Under the pieces are notes generated by a model. That model did not search any database. It saw nothing but the letters and a program-made list of their open reading frames with translations, and had not been told where the DNA came from. From the NCBI RefSeq assembly GCF_014323725.1, contig NZ_JABVED010000002.1, forward strand, positions 453,682 to 517,681: DNA of 64,000 bases, written 5' to 3'. Below, piece by piece: positions 34,265 through 43,784 of the stretch (positions are counted from its first letter, which is position 1; each line of letters begins with the position of its first letter). The translations under genes were made by a program, and so were the position numbers. Origin of the DNA: Actinokineospora xionganensis. Its GTDB lineage: Bacteria > Actinomycetota > Actinomycetes > Mycobacteriales > Pseudonocardiaceae.

Positions 34265-35218
34265 ATGCGACTCCTTGTTCTCGGTGGTACCCGATTCCTC
34301 AGCCATGCCGTCGCCGCGGAGGGTGTGCGACGGGGGTTCGACGTGGTGTGCGCGGCGAGAGGTGAGTCGGGTCGGGTGCCGGGGGGCGCGCAGCTGGTCA
34401 AGGTGGACCGGGACGCCGAAGACGGTCTCGACGCGCTGAGCGGCGACTTCGACGCCGTGGTCGACGTGGCCCGGCTCTCCTACTCCTGGGTGCGGCGCGC
34501 GGTCGACACGCTCGGCGGTCGGGCGGGACACTGGACGTTCGTCTCGTCCATCAGCGCCTACGCCGACCACAGCACCGTCAGCGACGAACTGCTTCCGCCG
34601 CGCGAGGAAGACGATGTCCAGGAGCTCTACGGCAACATCAAGGTCGCGAGCGAGAACGCCGTCCTCGCCGCCATCCCCGACGCCTTCATCCTGCGTTCCG
34701 GCTTGATCACCGGCCCCGGCGACGGCAGTGACCGCTTTGGCTACTGGCCCGCCCGGATGGCGCGCGGCGGCCGGGTCGCGGTGCCCGAGGTGGACCAGCC
34801 GATGAGCTATGTGGACACCCGGGACTTGGCCATGTGGATCGTCGACGCCGCGGTGAACGGGCTCAAGGGGACGTTCGACGGCAACGGTCCCGCCGTTCCG
34901 CTGGGCGAGTTGCTGCGCGGGATCGCGGACGCGGTCGGCACCGAGGTCGAGTTGGTGCCGGTGCCGGAGCCGGTCCTCGTCGAGCAGAAGATCGCACCGT
35001 GGTCCGGCCCGCGGTCGCTGCCGCTGTGGCTTCCGGAGGACTTCCGGTTGATGGGCGCCCGCGACGCCGGACCGGCGCTGGCCGCGGGGCTGACCCCTAG
35101 GCCGCTCGCCGACGCCGTGGCCGGGGCCCTGGCGCACGAGCGCGCCCTGGGCTTGGACCGCGAGCGCAAGGCTGGGCTCACCCCCGAAGAAGAAACCGAT
35201 TTGCTGGCTGCGCTCTAG
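34265..35218 (+). CDS. NAD-dependent epimerase/dehydratase (extended SDR)
   Basis: A 317-residue protein with the Rossmann start [20 protein letters not shown] (GxxxFxxxxV type). [10 protein letters not shown] segment has the Ser of the triad and a YGNIK motif follows (YxxxK). From memory, the [27 protein letters not shown] and [11 protein letters not shown] blocks match 'epimerase' proteins of actinomycetes close to isoflavone-reductase-like and chloroplast CSP41-like families. The substrate is unknown. ATG 34265 has GGTGGG upstream. It stands alone, 30 bases before a GMC oxidoreductase. Confidence 0.82.
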   Translation: MRLLVLGGTRFLSHAVAAEGVRRGFDVVCAARGESGRVPGGAQLVKVDRDAEDGLDALSGDFDAVVDVARLSYSWVRRAVDTLGGRAGHWTFVSSISAYADHSTVSDELLPPREEDDVQELYGNIKVASENAVLAAIPDAFILRSGLITGPGDGSDRFGYWPARMARGGRVAVPEVDQPMSYVDTRDLAMWIVDAAVNGLKGTFDGNGPAVPLGELLRGIADAVGTEVELVPVPEPVLVEQKIAPWSGPRSLPLWLPEDFRLMGARDAGPALAAGLTPRPLADAVAGALAHERALGLDRERKAGLTPEEETDLLAAL

Positions 35219-35244
35219 GCCGTCGATCGGGCAAGCTCCATTAC

Positions 35245-36795
35245 ATGGAGTCGTTCGATTACATCGTGGTCGGTGCGGGCAGTGCGGGTTGCGTCCTCGC
35301 GGGGAGGTTGACCGAGGACCCGAACGTGCGGGTCCTGCTGCTGGAGGCGGGCGGGGCGGACGACGCCGACGAGATCAGGATCCCGGCGGCGTTCTCCACC
35401 CTGTTCAAGACCCGGTGGGACTGGAACTACGAGACCGTCGAGCAGAAGCACATGGGCGGCCGGACGGCGTACTGGCCGCGGATGAAGGCGCTCGGGGGCT
35501 GTTCCTCGATGAACGCCATGATCTACATCCGCGGCAACCGCGCCGACTACGACACCTGGCGTGACCAGCACGGCGCCGTCGGCTGGGGCTACGACGACGT
35601 GCTCCCGTACTTCGTGAAGGCCGAGCGGAACTCCCGCCTCGACGGTCCGCTGCACGGCCGGACCGGTCCCCTGCACGTCGAGGACCGCCGCTTCACCCAC
35701 GAGCTCAGCGCCGCGTGGGTGGAGGCGTCGGGCCTCAAGCCGAACGACGACTTCAACGGCGCCGAGCAGGAGGGCGCCGGGCTCTACCAGGTCACCTGTC
35801 ACCGTGGCCGCCGCTGGTCGACCGCCGACGCCTACCTGCGCCCGGCCATGACCCGCCCGAACCTGGTCGTGCGCACGCGCGCGTTCACGACCCGGGTCCT
35901 CCTGGACGGGACGCGGGCGACCGGGGTTGAGTACGAACACTTGGGCGCCACCCACACCGTCAGCGCCTCGCGGGAAGTCCTGCTGTCGGGAGGCGCGATC
36001 AACTCGCCGCAGCTGCTCATGCTGTCCGGGATCGGCCCCGCCGATCATCTGCGGGACCTCGGCATCGACGTGGCGGTGCCGTTGGCGGGCGTCGGCGGCA
36101 ACCTGCACGATCACCCGGCGGCGCCGGTCATCTGGACCACCAAGGGCACCACCGACCTCGCCGACTTCTCCACGCCACGGCGGCTGATCCAGTGGCAGAC
36201 GACCGGCCGCGGCCCCCTGACGTCGAACATCGGCGAAGCGGGCGGCTTCGTCCGCACCCGCGACGGCCTCGATGCCCCCGACATGCAGTTCCACGTGGCG
36301 CCGACGATGTTCTACGACAACGGCCTGCGCGAACCGACCGCGCCCGGCTTCACCACGGCCGCGACCCTGGTCGCCCCGCACAGCCGCGGCACGCTGCGCC
36401 TGCGGTCGGCCGACCCGCACTGGCGCCCGCTGATCGACCCGGCGTACTACGCCGAGGCCGCGGACATGGACGCGATCGTCGCGGGCTGCCGCACGCTGAT
36501 CGCCATCGCCGAGCAGTCCGGCCTGAGCCAGTACCTGGACAAGCCGTTCATCCCGAAGACCGACGACCTGGCCGAGAGCGCCCGTCAGTGGACGCAGACC
36601 CTCTACCACCCGGTCGGCACCTGCTCGATGGGCGAGGACGACCTGTCCGTCGTCGACCCCCACCTTCGCGTCCGCGGCGTCGACAACTTGCGCGTGGTGG
36701 ACGCGTCGGTGATGCCGGTGATCCCACGCGGCAACACCAACGCGCCCACGATCATGATCGCGGAGAAGGCGGCCGACCTGATCAAAGCCGGGTGA
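35245..36795 (+). CDS. GMC-family flavoprotein oxidoreductase
   Basis: A 516-residue FAD enzyme of the glucose-methanol-choline family. [18 protein letters not shown] is the FAD-binding fold, [16 protein letters not shown] the first GMC signature, and [17 protein letters not shown] the second. The catalytic His is in [10 protein letters not shown], and [17 protein letters not shown] closes the protein. It resembles choline dehydrogenase-like alcohol oxidases. It lies head to tail with an aldehyde dehydrogenase on the other strand, so an alcohol-to-acid route is plausible though the substrate is not known. Confidence 0.9.
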   Translation: MESFDYIVVGAGSAGCVLAGRLTEDPNVRVLLLEAGGADDADEIRIPAAFSTLFKTRWDWNYETVEQKHMGGRTAYWPRMKALGGCSSMNAMIYIRGNRADYDTWRDQHGAVGWGYDDVLPYFVKAERNSRLDGPLHGRTGPLHVEDRRFTHELSAAWVEASGLKPNDDFNGAEQEGAGLYQVTCHRGRRWSTADAYLRPAMTRPNLVVRTRAFTTRVLLDGTRATGVEYEHLGATHTVSASREVLLSGGAINSPQLLMLSGIGPADHLRDLGIDVAVPLAGVGGNLHDHPAAPVIWTTKGTTDLADFSTPRRLIQWQTTGRGPLTSNIGEAGGFVRTRDGLDAPDMQFHVAPTMFYDNGLREPTAPGFTTAATLVAPHSRGTLRLRSADPHWRPLIDPAYYAEAADMDAIVAGCRTLIAIAEQSGLSQYLDKPFIPKTDDLAESARQWTQTLYHPVGTCSMGEDDLSVVDPHLRVRGVDNLRVVDASVMPVIPRGNTNAPTIMIAEKAADLIKAG

Positions 36796-36876
36796 ACAAC
36801 CCCCACCCGCCCTGGGGGGCTGCCCTACGCCAGTCTACCGGCCGCGGGCGACGGATGATCTTGATGGCGGGCCGTC

Positions 36877-36904
36877 TGTGGATAACCGCACGGGCTGTGG
36901 ATAA
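36877..36904. promoter_or_regulatory. Two perfect DnaA-box-like 9-mers in direct repeat
   Basis: TGTGGATAA occurs at 36877-36885 and 36896-36904, 19 bases apart, as part of the repeated 11-mer CTGTGGATAAC. The reverse complement TTATCCACA is the E. coli-type DnaA box; in GC-rich actinomycetes TTGTCCACA is commoner. It lies in the 110-base space after the GMC gene, just beyond the aldehyde dehydrogenase stop. No dnaA or replication gene is near. Confidence 0.55.
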
Positions 36905-36906
36905 CG

Positions 36907-38379
36907 TCAGCGGCGCTTGCCGTGCAGCAGGGTGATCAGCTTCGCCACCTGGGCGTCGACCTTCGGGCCGCGGGCGAAGCTGGTCAGGGTCAGCGGGGCG
37001 CGGAAGCGCTGGCGGGTGATGGCCTTGGGCTTGCCGAACTCGCGCAGGCCCTCGGGGCCGTGGATGCGGCCGAAGCCGGAGTCGCCGCTGCCGCCGAACG
37101 GCAGGGACGGGACGCCGGCGAAGCTGATCACGGAGTTCACCGCGACCATGCCCGAGCGCAGCCGCCTGGCCAGTTCCATTCCCCGCTTCTTCGAGAACAC
37201 CGAGCCGCCGAGGCCGTAGGTCGTGTCGTTGGCCTTGGCGATGGCCTCGTCCATGTCCCGCACCTTGGCGATCGTCATGGTCGGGCCGAAGGTCTCCTCG
37301 CGGACCGCGGGCGAGTCCTCCGGGACGTCCACCAGCACCGTCGGCTGCACGTAGCGATCGCCGACCTCGCCGCCGACCAGGGCGCGGCCGCCGCGGGAGA
37401 CGGCGTCGGCGATGTGGCGGCGGATGATGTCGAGCTGGCTGGGCATGGTGATCGGGCCGATGTTCGCGTCGGCGTCGAAGCCGGGGCGGACGGTCTTGGC
37501 CTTCTCGACGACCTTCGCGACGAACGCGTCGTAGACCTGCTCGTGGACATAGACCCGCTCGATGCCGGTGCAGGTCTGGCCCGCGTTGGAGAAGCCGCCC
37601 CAGACCGCTCCGTCGGCGGCCAGGTCGAGGTCGGCGTCGGCGTCGACGATGAGGGCGTCCTTGCCGCCCGCCTCGATCAGCACCGGGGTCAGCGTCTCGG
37701 CGCAGGCGGCCATGATCTTCTTGCCGGTGCCCGGGGACCCGGTGAACGCGATCTTGGCGACGCCCGACCGGCACAGGGCCGCGCCGGTCTCGCCGTACCC
37801 GGTGACCACCTGGAACACGGGGTGCTCCGGCACGACCTCGGCGAAGCTGTCGGCGAGCCAGCGGCCCACGCCCGGGGTGTACTCACTGGGCTTGAAGACC
37901 ACCGCGTTGCCCGCCGCCATCGCGTACGCGATAGAGCCCATCGGGGTGAAGACCGGGTAGTTCCACGGCCCGATCACGCCGACCACGCCCAGCGGCTGGT
38001 ACTCGACGGTCGAGGCCTGGTTGGCCATCAGCAGCCCGGACGACCGCCGGTGCGGACCAAGCACCTTGCGCGCGTGCTTCGCCGCCCACGCGGTGTGATC
38101 GATCGCGAGGATGATCTCCAGCATCGCGTCCGCGTGCGGCTTGCCCGTCTCGGCGTGCACGACGCCCGCGAGCTGCGCGGCCCGTCGGGTGAGCACGCCC
38201 TTCCACCGCTGCAGTCGCTCCGCGCGACCCGAGAACCCGAGGTCCGCCCACCAGACAGCCGCCGTCCGCGCCCGGTCGACCGCCGCCTGGACTTCCTCCG
38301 CGGAGTGGATCGGATGGCTGCCGACGACCTCGTCTGTCGCCGGATTGAGCGAGTCGAACTTCGTCTGAATGGTGGTCAT
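36907..38379 (-). CDS. Aldehyde dehydrogenase, GabD2-like
   Basis: A 490-residue NAD(P)-dependent aldehyde dehydrogenase. GPWNYPVFTPMGSIAYAMAAGNAVVFKPSE holds the catalytic Asn and cofactor loop, TGSPGTGKKI the nucleotide site, EAGGKDALIV the general-base Glu, and GQTCTGIERVYV the catalytic Cys. From memory the N-terminal AVWWADLGFSGRAERLQRW and LLMANQAS parts are close to mycobacterial GabD2, a succinate-semialdehyde dehydrogenase. ATG 38379 gives MTTIQTKFDSLNPATDE; an upstream GTG/TTG frame adds residues that do not fit. Substrate not certain. Confidence 0.88.
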   Translation of the reverse strand: MTTIQTKFDSLNPATDEVVGSHPIHSAEEVQAAVDRARTAAVWWADLGFSGRAERLQRWKGVLTRRAAQLAGVVHAETGKPHADAMLEIILAIDHTAWAAKHARKVLGPHRRSSGLLMANQASTVEYQPLGVVGVIGPWNYPVFTPMGSIAYAMAAGNAVVFKPSEYTPGVGRWLADSFAEVVPEHPVFQVVTGYGETGAALCRSGVAKIAFTGSPGTGKKIMAACAETLTPVLIEAGGKDALIVDADADLDLAADGAVWGGFSNAGQTCTGIERVYVHEQVYDAFVAKVVEKAKTVRPGFDADANIGPITMPSQLDIIRRHIADAVSRGGRALVGGEVGDRYVQPTVLVDVPEDSPAVREETFGPTMTIAKVRDMDEAIAKANDTTYGLGGSVFSKKRGMELARRLRSGMVAVNSVISFAGVPSLPFGGSGDSGFGRIHGPEGLREFGKPKAITRQRFRAPLTLTSFARGPKVDAQVAKLITLLHGKRR

Positions 38380-38449
38380 GCCACAAAACGTACCCGTCAG
38401 TAGTACCCAGGAGCGAGAGAAAAGCGGCCAAAACACCTAGGGTTGCCGC

Positions 38450-39091
38450 GTGAAGATCACGCACTTCGGCCACTCCTGCGTCCTGGTGGAGACCGGCTCC
38501 GCCCGTCTCCTGCTCGACCCGGGGACCTGGTCGGACGGGTTCGAGGACGTGCGTGACCTCGACGCCGTCCTCATCACCCACGTGCACGGCGACCACCTCG
38601 ACACCGACCGCATCGGGCCGCTGATGGCGGCCAACCCGCATGCCGAACTGATCGTCGACCCGGATACCGCCGCCGAGGTCGAGAAGCTCGGGCTGCCCGC
38701 CAGGACGGTCCGCCAAGGCGACACCTTCAAGGTGGCTGGCGCGACGGTCGACGCCGTCGGCGGCGCGCACGCGGTGATCCACCCCGAGATCCCCGCGCCC
38801 GCCAACCTGGGCTACGTGGTCGACGACGGCGCGTTTTACCACCCCGGCGACTCGCTGTTCGTGCCCGCGCAGAAGATCGACATCCTGGCCCTGCCCTCGG
38901 GCGCGCCTTGGATGAAGCTGGCGGAGACCGTGGAGTACTTCCGGGCCGTCGCTCCCCGGGTCGCGGTGCCGGTGCATGAGCGCTGGTTAGCCCAGGGCGG
39001 CATCGACTCGACCTTCCACCGGTTCGCCACGATGCACCCGACGGGCACGCACGTGCACTTCCCTGTCGTGGCCGAGTCGGCCGAGCTTTGA
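38450..39091 (+). CDS. MBL-fold metal-dependent hydrolase, UlaG-like
   Basis: A 213-residue metallo-beta-lactamase-fold protein. MKITHFGHSCVLVET, the metal motif THVHGDHLD, and AVGGAHAVIHP, FYHPGDSLF and VPVHERW supply the ligands. This is the compact L-ascorbate-6-phosphate lactonase/UPF0173 type. From memory, similar actinomycete proteins are annotated only as MBL-fold hydrolases. GTG 38450 is the start, divergent from the aldehyde dehydrogenase with a 70-base gap. Confidence 0.88.
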   Translation: MKITHFGHSCVLVETGSARLLLDPGTWSDGFEDVRDLDAVLITHVHGDHLDTDRIGPLMAANPHAELIVDPDTAAEVEKLGLPARTVRQGDTFKVAGATVDAVGGAHAVIHPEIPAPANLGYVVDDGAFYHPGDSLFVPAQKIDILALPSGAPWMKLAETVEYFRAVAPRVAVPVHERWLAQGGIDSTFHRFATMHPTGTHVHFPVVAESAEL

Positions 39092-39232
39092 TGGACCGCC
39101 TGGCGCAATTGCGCGAATTACTTCCTCACAAGCCGTCCCGAAACGGCCCGGACGCCCTCTTCACTGGGTAACGGGCCCTGCACCCCGTGCCGACCGGCGC
39201 GGGTATGCCCCCTGAGTTGTCCGGAGGACATA

Positions 39233-41026
39233 GTGTTCCTGCGTCCACGCACCCGACTCGGCCGCGCGGCTACCGTCGCGCTGGTCGGTGCCGGTCTCAT
39301 CGCCACGGCGGGCACCGCGTTCGCCGCCCCGGGCTCCCCTGCCGCCCCTGGCTCCATCTACAGCCCGGGCTCGATCTCCAGCCCGACTTCGATCTCCGCG
39401 GGCACCCGCTCGTACCTGGTCATCACCGCGCCGAACGACACCGCGGGCGCCAAGACCGCCGTCGCCAACAACGGCGGCTCTGTGTTCGCCTCGTACGACG
39501 CCATCGGCGTCATCGTCGCGCACTCGTCGGTCTCCGACTTCGCGTCCAAGATGCGCACCGTCACCGGTGTCCAGCAGGTCGGCGCGTCGCGCACCAGCGA
39601 CGTGCCCGCCGAGGCCGCCAACCCGGCCATCCCGCCCGCCCCGGCGCAGGTCACGCCGACCACCAGCGAGACCGCGCGGGTCGACATGACCCAGATCGGC
39701 GCCGACAAGGCGTGGGCCGTCAACACCGGGTCCTCCGCGGTCACCGTCGGCGTGCTCGACACCGGCGTCGACGACCAGCACTACGACCTCAAGGCCAACT
39801 TCGACGCCACCAAGTCGGCGTCCTGCGCCTACGGCAAGCTCGACACCCGCGCGGGCTCGTGGCGCGACACCGGCTCGCACGGCACGCACGTCGCGGGCAC
39901 CATCGCCGCGGCCAAGAACGGCAAGGGCATGGTCGGTGTGGCGCCGGGCGTGAAGATCGCGTCGGTCCGCATCGCGGAGAACCCGACCGGCCTGTTCTTC
40001 CCGGAGAACACCATCTGCGCGTTCGTCTTCGCCGGTGACAAGGGCTTCGACGTCACGAACAACAGCTACTACACCGACCCGTGGCTGTTCAACTGCCCGG
40101 ACAACGCCGACCAGGCCGCGATCCTCGAAGGCGTCAAGCGCGCCCAGCAGTACGCCGAGGGCAAGGGCGTCCTCAACGTCTCCGCCGCGGGCAACGAGAA
40201 CTACAACCTGGCGAGCAAGTCCTCGGACAGCACCAGCCCGAACGACTCGACCCCGGTCAACCGCACGATCAGCAACAACTGCCTGAGCGTCCCGGGTGAA
40301 CTGCCCGGCATGGTGTCGGTCTCGTCGATCAACTCGTCGAACGTGAAGTCGTCGTTCTCCAACTTCGGCACCGGCAAGATCGCCCTCGCGGCCCCCGGCG
40401 ACAACGTGTACTCCACGGTGCCCGGCGGCAAGTACGGCTCGAAGTCGGGCACCTCGATGGCGTCCCCGCACGTCGCCGGTGTCGCCGCGCTGCTGGTCAG
40501 CATGAACCCGACCGCCAACCTGGCAGACCTGCGTTCGAAGCTGGCCACCCAGGCCGACGACCTGACCTGCGGCGACAGCCGCTGCTCGGGCACGACCGCG
40601 CTGAACAACTTCTACGGCGAGGGGCGCGTCGACGCGCTGGCCGCGGTCTCCGACGGCGGCACCACCCCGCCGCCCACCGGCACGGTCTTCGAGAACACCG
40701 CCGACGTCAGCATCCCCGACGCGGGCGTGGCCGTGTACAGCAACATCGTGGTCTCGGGTGTCACGGGCAACGCCCCGGCGACGCTGAAGGTCGACGTCAA
40801 CATCGTGCACACCTGGCGCGGTGACCTGGTCATCGACCTGATCGCCCCCGACGGCAGCGCCTACCGGCTCAAGGCGTCGTCGTCGAGCGACTCGGCGGAC
40901 AACGTGATCGCCACCTACACGGTGAACGCGTCGTCCGAGGTCGCCAACGGCACGTGGAAGCTCAAGGTCCAGGACGTGGCCCGGTACGACGTCGGCCACA
41001 TCAACTCCTGGAAGCTCACCTTTTAA
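39233..41026 (+). CDS. Secreted subtilisin-like S8 protease with C-terminal P domain
   Basis: A 597-residue protein: signal peptide (about 1-31, ending AGTAFA), a propeptide (to about 150), a peptidase S8 domain and a C-terminal proprotein-convertase P domain (about 480-597, SIPDAGVAVYSNIVVSG to INSWKLTF). The triad is Asp176 (LDTGVDD), His216 (SHGTHVAG) and Ser408 (GTSMASPHVAG); AAGNENYN has the oxyanion Asn. GTG 39233 follows CCGGAGGA by 6-7 bases. Paired cysteines suggest disulfides. Found alone; a palindromic terminator follows. Confidence 0.95.
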   Translation: MFLRPRTRLGRAATVALVGAGLIATAGTAFAAPGSPAAPGSIYSPGSISSPTSISAGTRSYLVITAPNDTAGAKTAVANNGGSVFASYDAIGVIVAHSSVSDFASKMRTVTGVQQVGASRTSDVPAEAANPAIPPAPAQVTPTTSETARVDMTQIGADKAWAVNTGSSAVTVGVLDTGVDDQHYDLKANFDATKSASCAYGKLDTRAGSWRDTGSHGTHVAGTIAAAKNGKGMVGVAPGVKIASVRIAENPTGLFFPENTICAFVFAGDKGFDVTNNSYYTDPWLFNCPDNADQAAILEGVKRAQQYAEGKGVLNVSAAGNENYNLASKSSDSTSPNDSTPVNRTISNNCLSVPGELPGMVSVSSINSSNVKSSFSNFGTGKIALAAPGDNVYSTVPGGKYGSKSGTSMASPHVAGVAALLVSMNPTANLADLRSKLATQADDLTCGDSRCSGTTALNNFYGEGRVDALAAVSDGGTTPPPTGTVFENTADVSIPDAGVAVYSNIVVSGVTGNAPATLKVDVNIVHTWRGDLVIDLIAPDGSAYRLKASSSSDSADNVIATYTVNASSEVANGTWKLKVQDVARYDVGHINSWKLTF

Positions 41027-41032
41027 CTGTTC

Positions 41033-41089
41033 CGCCGCACCGAAATTTTCCCAGCAGTCGCCATTCGCGGGGAAAGTCCGGTGTTGCGG
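41033..41089 (+). terminator. Imperfect hairpin after the protease gene
   Basis: CGCCGCACCG...TTTTCCC pairs with GGGGAAA...CGGTGTTGCG around a 16-base loop, with two small bulges. It follows the protease stop by a few bases. Confidence 0.5.
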
Positions 41090-41194
41090 TCACCGTGGTC
41101 GAGCGCCGTCGCGGTCCCCTTAGGTGCGATTTGTCGGCGCGGCCCGGTCAGGTGTGCAGTTGTGTGGCAGCGGCCCGGTTCTGCTTCCCCTCGC

Positions 41195-41935
41195 TCATAG
41201 AGCGGCGGGGAGGGAGGGCCGGGCCGTTGTCGTTGCGCGGTGGAGCGGGGCTGGGGCGAGGACATCGGGGTAGGTGATGCCGGTGGCACCGTGGTGGCGG
41301 GCGATGTCGATGGCGTCGAGGACCGCCTGGCGGGGGCCGGGACGCACCAGGTCGGCGGCGTCGACGGCGAGGCGGACCAAACCGCCGCGGCGGGCGGTGC
41401 GGGCGGCGGTGAGGACGTAGGTGAAGCACCACAGGGTTTCGCCGCGCTCGGTCTGGGCGAAGCCCTGGACGCGGGCGCGGTGCACGCCGCCGGTCGTCAG
41501 ACCATGCACGCCGTGGAGATCCGCGCAGAGCGTGAAACCCTTGCCACGCAAGGCGATCAGCGTGCCACGGGACGCCTGCCAGCGGGGTGGGGCGAAGCTG
41601 TCGGTGGACAGGCCGAGCCGTTCCATCGCCGAGACGGCGGCCGTCAGACGCAGACCCGCCTCATGCGCGGGGAGGGCGCCGAACTCGGCCCGGCGGGCCA
41701 AGGTGACCGTGCGCCGCGCACGGGGTTCGGGGGAATGGTCGAAGCCGTGCATCAGCACCGCGTCGCCCGCGGCCCGGCGGGTGCGGACCCAGTCGGCGAC
41801 CGCGCCGTCGCGGCGCGGGGCGAAGAGAAGGGACAGGGGAATTTGCCGCTTCTGCATCTCCTCGGCGAGGTCGGCGCAGCGGTGCAGGGTTCGGGTGTCG
41901 ATCCCGGCCAGCGAGACCACGAGTCGTGCCGTCAC
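41195..41935 (-). CDS. DUF2334-type polysaccharide deacetylase-like protein
   Basis: A 246-residue protein with a deacetylase-like TIM-barrel pattern: MTARLVVSLAGIDTRTLHRCADLAEEM, IPLSLLFAPR, LMHGFDHSPEPR, HEAGLRLTAAVSAMERLGLSTDSFAPPRW, and a C-terminal HGATGITYPDVL. The HGFDH and APPRW blocks match the DUF2334 family, related to NodB deacetylases, which remove acetyl groups from carbohydrates. There is no signal peptide. It follows purC by about 60 bases on the same strand, though a shared operon is doubtful. Confidence 0.78.
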   Translation of the reverse strand: MTARLVVSLAGIDTRTLHRCADLAEEMQKRQIPLSLLFAPRRDGAVADWVRTRRAAGDAVLMHGFDHSPEPRARRTVTLARRAEFGALPAHEAGLRLTAAVSAMERLGLSTDSFAPPRWQASRGTLIALRGKGFTLCADLHGVHGLTTGGVHRARVQGFAQTERGETLWCFTYVLTAARTARRGGLVRLAVDAADLVRPGPRQAVLDAIDIARHHGATGITYPDVLAPAPLHRATTTARPSLPAAL

Positions 41936-41985
41936 CTATCAAGCTCAGCGCATCCCGGTGACGACCAGGTGTCACCTGCGGATAA

Positions 41986-42867
41986 TCACCCGATCCAGTC
42001 GCTGAACTTCCGGCCCGTGACCTGTTCGTAGGCCTGGATGTAGCGCGCCCGGGTCGCTTCGACGACCTCGGCGGGCATCGCGGGCGGCGGCTGGTCGCCC
42101 TCGCGGTCCCAGCCGGTCTCCGGCGAGGTCATCCAGTCGCGAACGAACTGCTTGTCGAACGACGGCTGCGCGTGGCCCGGCTCGTAGGTGTCGGCGGGCC
42201 AGTAGCGCGAGGAGTCCGGGGTGAGCACCTCGTCGCCGAGGACGACCACGCCGTCGAGGAGCCCGAACTCGAGCTTGGTGTCGGCGAGGATGACGCCGCG
42301 CCCCTGGGCGTAGTCGGCGGCCTTGGAGTAGATCGCGAGGGTGAGGTCGCGGACCTTGCCCGCGAGTTCTTCGCCGATCTCGGCCACGACCACGTCGAAG
42401 CTGATGTTCTCGTCGTGCTCACCCAGTTCCGCCTTGGTGGCCGGGGTGAAGATCGGCTCGGGCAGCTTCGAGCCCTCCACCAGGCCTCGGGGGAGCGTGA
42501 CGCCGCAGACGGCGCCGGTGCGGTTGTAGTCCCGCGTGCCCGAACCGGCGAGGTACCCGCGCGCCACGGCTTCGACCGGCAGCATCTCCAGGCGCTTCAC
42601 GATCAGCGCGCGGCCGCGGACGTCGGCCGGGATGCGGTCGTCGTCGTAGGAGACGAGGTGGTTGGGCACGAGGTCGCCGAGCAGCTCGAACCAGAAGACG
42701 CTCATCGCGGTGAGGATGCGGCCCTTGTCCGGGATCGGCGCGTCCAGCACGAAGTCGTAGGCCGACATCCGATCGGACGCGACGAGCAGGAGATGGTCGT
42801 CGTCGACGGCGTAAAGTTCGCGGACTTTGCCTGCGGCGATCTTGGGGTACTCAGCGAGCGTCGGCAC
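41986..42867 (-). CDS. purC: Phosphoribosylaminoimidazole-succinocarboxamide synthase
   Basis: A 293-residue SAICAR synthase that joins CAIR and aspartate with [45 protein letters not shown], and [34 protein letters not shown] are conserved. The C-terminus has the extra segment [19 protein letters not shown] usual in actinomycetes. It starts just upstream of the divergent SAM hydrolase gene, with no other pur gene directly attached. Confidence 0.96.
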   Translation of the reverse strand: MPTLAEYPKIAAGKVRELYAVDDDHLLLVASDRMSAYDFVLDAPIPDKGRILTAMSVFWFELLGDLVPNHLVSYDDDRIPADVRGRALIVKRLEMLPVEAVARGYLAGSGTRDYNRTGAVCGVTLPRGLVEGSKLPEPIFTPATKAELGEHDENISFDVVVAEIGEELAGKVRDLTLAIYSKAADYAQGRGVILADTKLEFGLLDGVVVLGDEVLTPDSSRYWPADTYEPGHAQPSFDKQFVRDWMTSPETGWDREGDQPPPAMPAEVVEATRARYIQAYEQVTGRKFSDWIG

Positions 42868-42955
42868 GCTTCGGAAGCTTACGTGCCACGGTCGGCCACA
42901 CCGGGCCCCACCTCGCCCGATCGACTAGGTCGCCGTAGTCGGACACACTTCCTCA

Positions 42956-43756
42956 ATGGCGTACGACTGGATCTCGTTCACCACCGACTACGGCCTGGGT
43001 GACGGATTTCCCGCGGCCTGCGAGGGCGTAATCGCCCGGATCGCTCCCGCCGCCCGGGTCATCCATGTGACGCATCTCGTGCCACCGCAGGACATCCGGC
43101 GCGGGGCGGCCGTGCTCGCGCAGACCGTCCCGCACCTGCCGCCCGCGGTGCACCTGGCGGTGGTCGATCCCGGTGTCGGGACCACGCGCCGACCCATCGC
43201 GGTCGCCACCGAGGCGGGGATGCTGGTGGGACCGGACAACGGCCTGCTGATCCCGGCCGCCAACGCCCTGGGCATCTCCGCGGCGTACGAGCTGACCGAG
43301 TACCGGCTGAACCCGGTCTCGGCGACCTTCCACGGGCGCGACATCTTCGCCCCGGCCGCCGCCCACCTCGCCGCGGGCCTGTCCCCACAGCGGCTCGGGC
43401 CGGAGATCGACATCGGGACCCTGGTCCGGCTCCCCGAACCCGAGACCGTCGCGACCCCGGGCAGGCTCGCGACCGAGGTGCTCAGCTCCGACACCTTCGG
43501 CAACCTCCAACTCGCCGCGACCGCCATCGACCTGGCCGCGTGCGGGGCCAAGGCCCGCACCCGGGTGCACGCCCAGGTCGGCGACCGGTCCGTCGAAGCC
43601 GTGGTCGGACAGACGTTCGCCGACGCCGAACCCAGCGGCGCCGTGCTGCTCGTGGACTCCGCGGGCCACCTCGCGCTCGCGATCAACGGCGGCTCGGCGG
43701 CCGACGAACTGCGCGCGGGCGCGGGAAGCCCCGCGATCGTGCTGATCGGGCGCTAA
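42956..43756 (+). CDS. S-adenosyl-L-methionine hydroxide adenosyltransferase (DUF62)
   Basis: A 266-residue SAM-hydrolysing enzyme: SAM plus hydroxide to adenosine and methionine. It belongs to the DUF62/fluorinase-chlorinase fold. FTTDYGLGDGFPAACEGVIARIAP, THLVPPQDIRRGA, AVVDPGVGTTRRPIA, VGPDNGLL and TFHGRDIFAPAAAHLAAG give the SAM-binding Asp and the catalytic Asp-Arg-His set. The 23-residue loop of true fluorinases is absent, so it is the hydroxide type. It is encoded between purC and purB in opposite orientation. Confidence 0.92.
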   Translation: MAYDWISFTTDYGLGDGFPAACEGVIARIAPAARVIHVTHLVPPQDIRRGAAVLAQTVPHLPPAVHLAVVDPGVGTTRRPIAVATEAGMLVGPDNGLLIPAANALGISAAYELTEYRLNPVSATFHGRDIFAPAAAHLAAGLSPQRLGPEIDIGTLVRLPEPETVATPGRLATEVLSSDTFGNLQLAATAIDLAACGAKARTRVHAQVGDRSVEAVVGQTFADAEPSGAVLLVDSAGHLALAINGGSAADELRAGAGSPAIVLIGR

Positions 43757-43784
43757 GCGCAGGCTGGAATGCGCCTGATCGGGC

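Noticed and set aside
36922-38403. 493-codon open frame opposite the aldehyde dehydrogenase
   Set aside because: Shadow frame; the dehydrogenase keeps all catalytic motifs.
39161-40999. 612-codon open frame on the minus strand opposite the S8 protease
   Set aside because: Its residues are a Gly/Arg/Val-rich shadow of the protease codons, as in very GC-rich DNA. The plus-strand product has a full signal peptide, triad and P domain.
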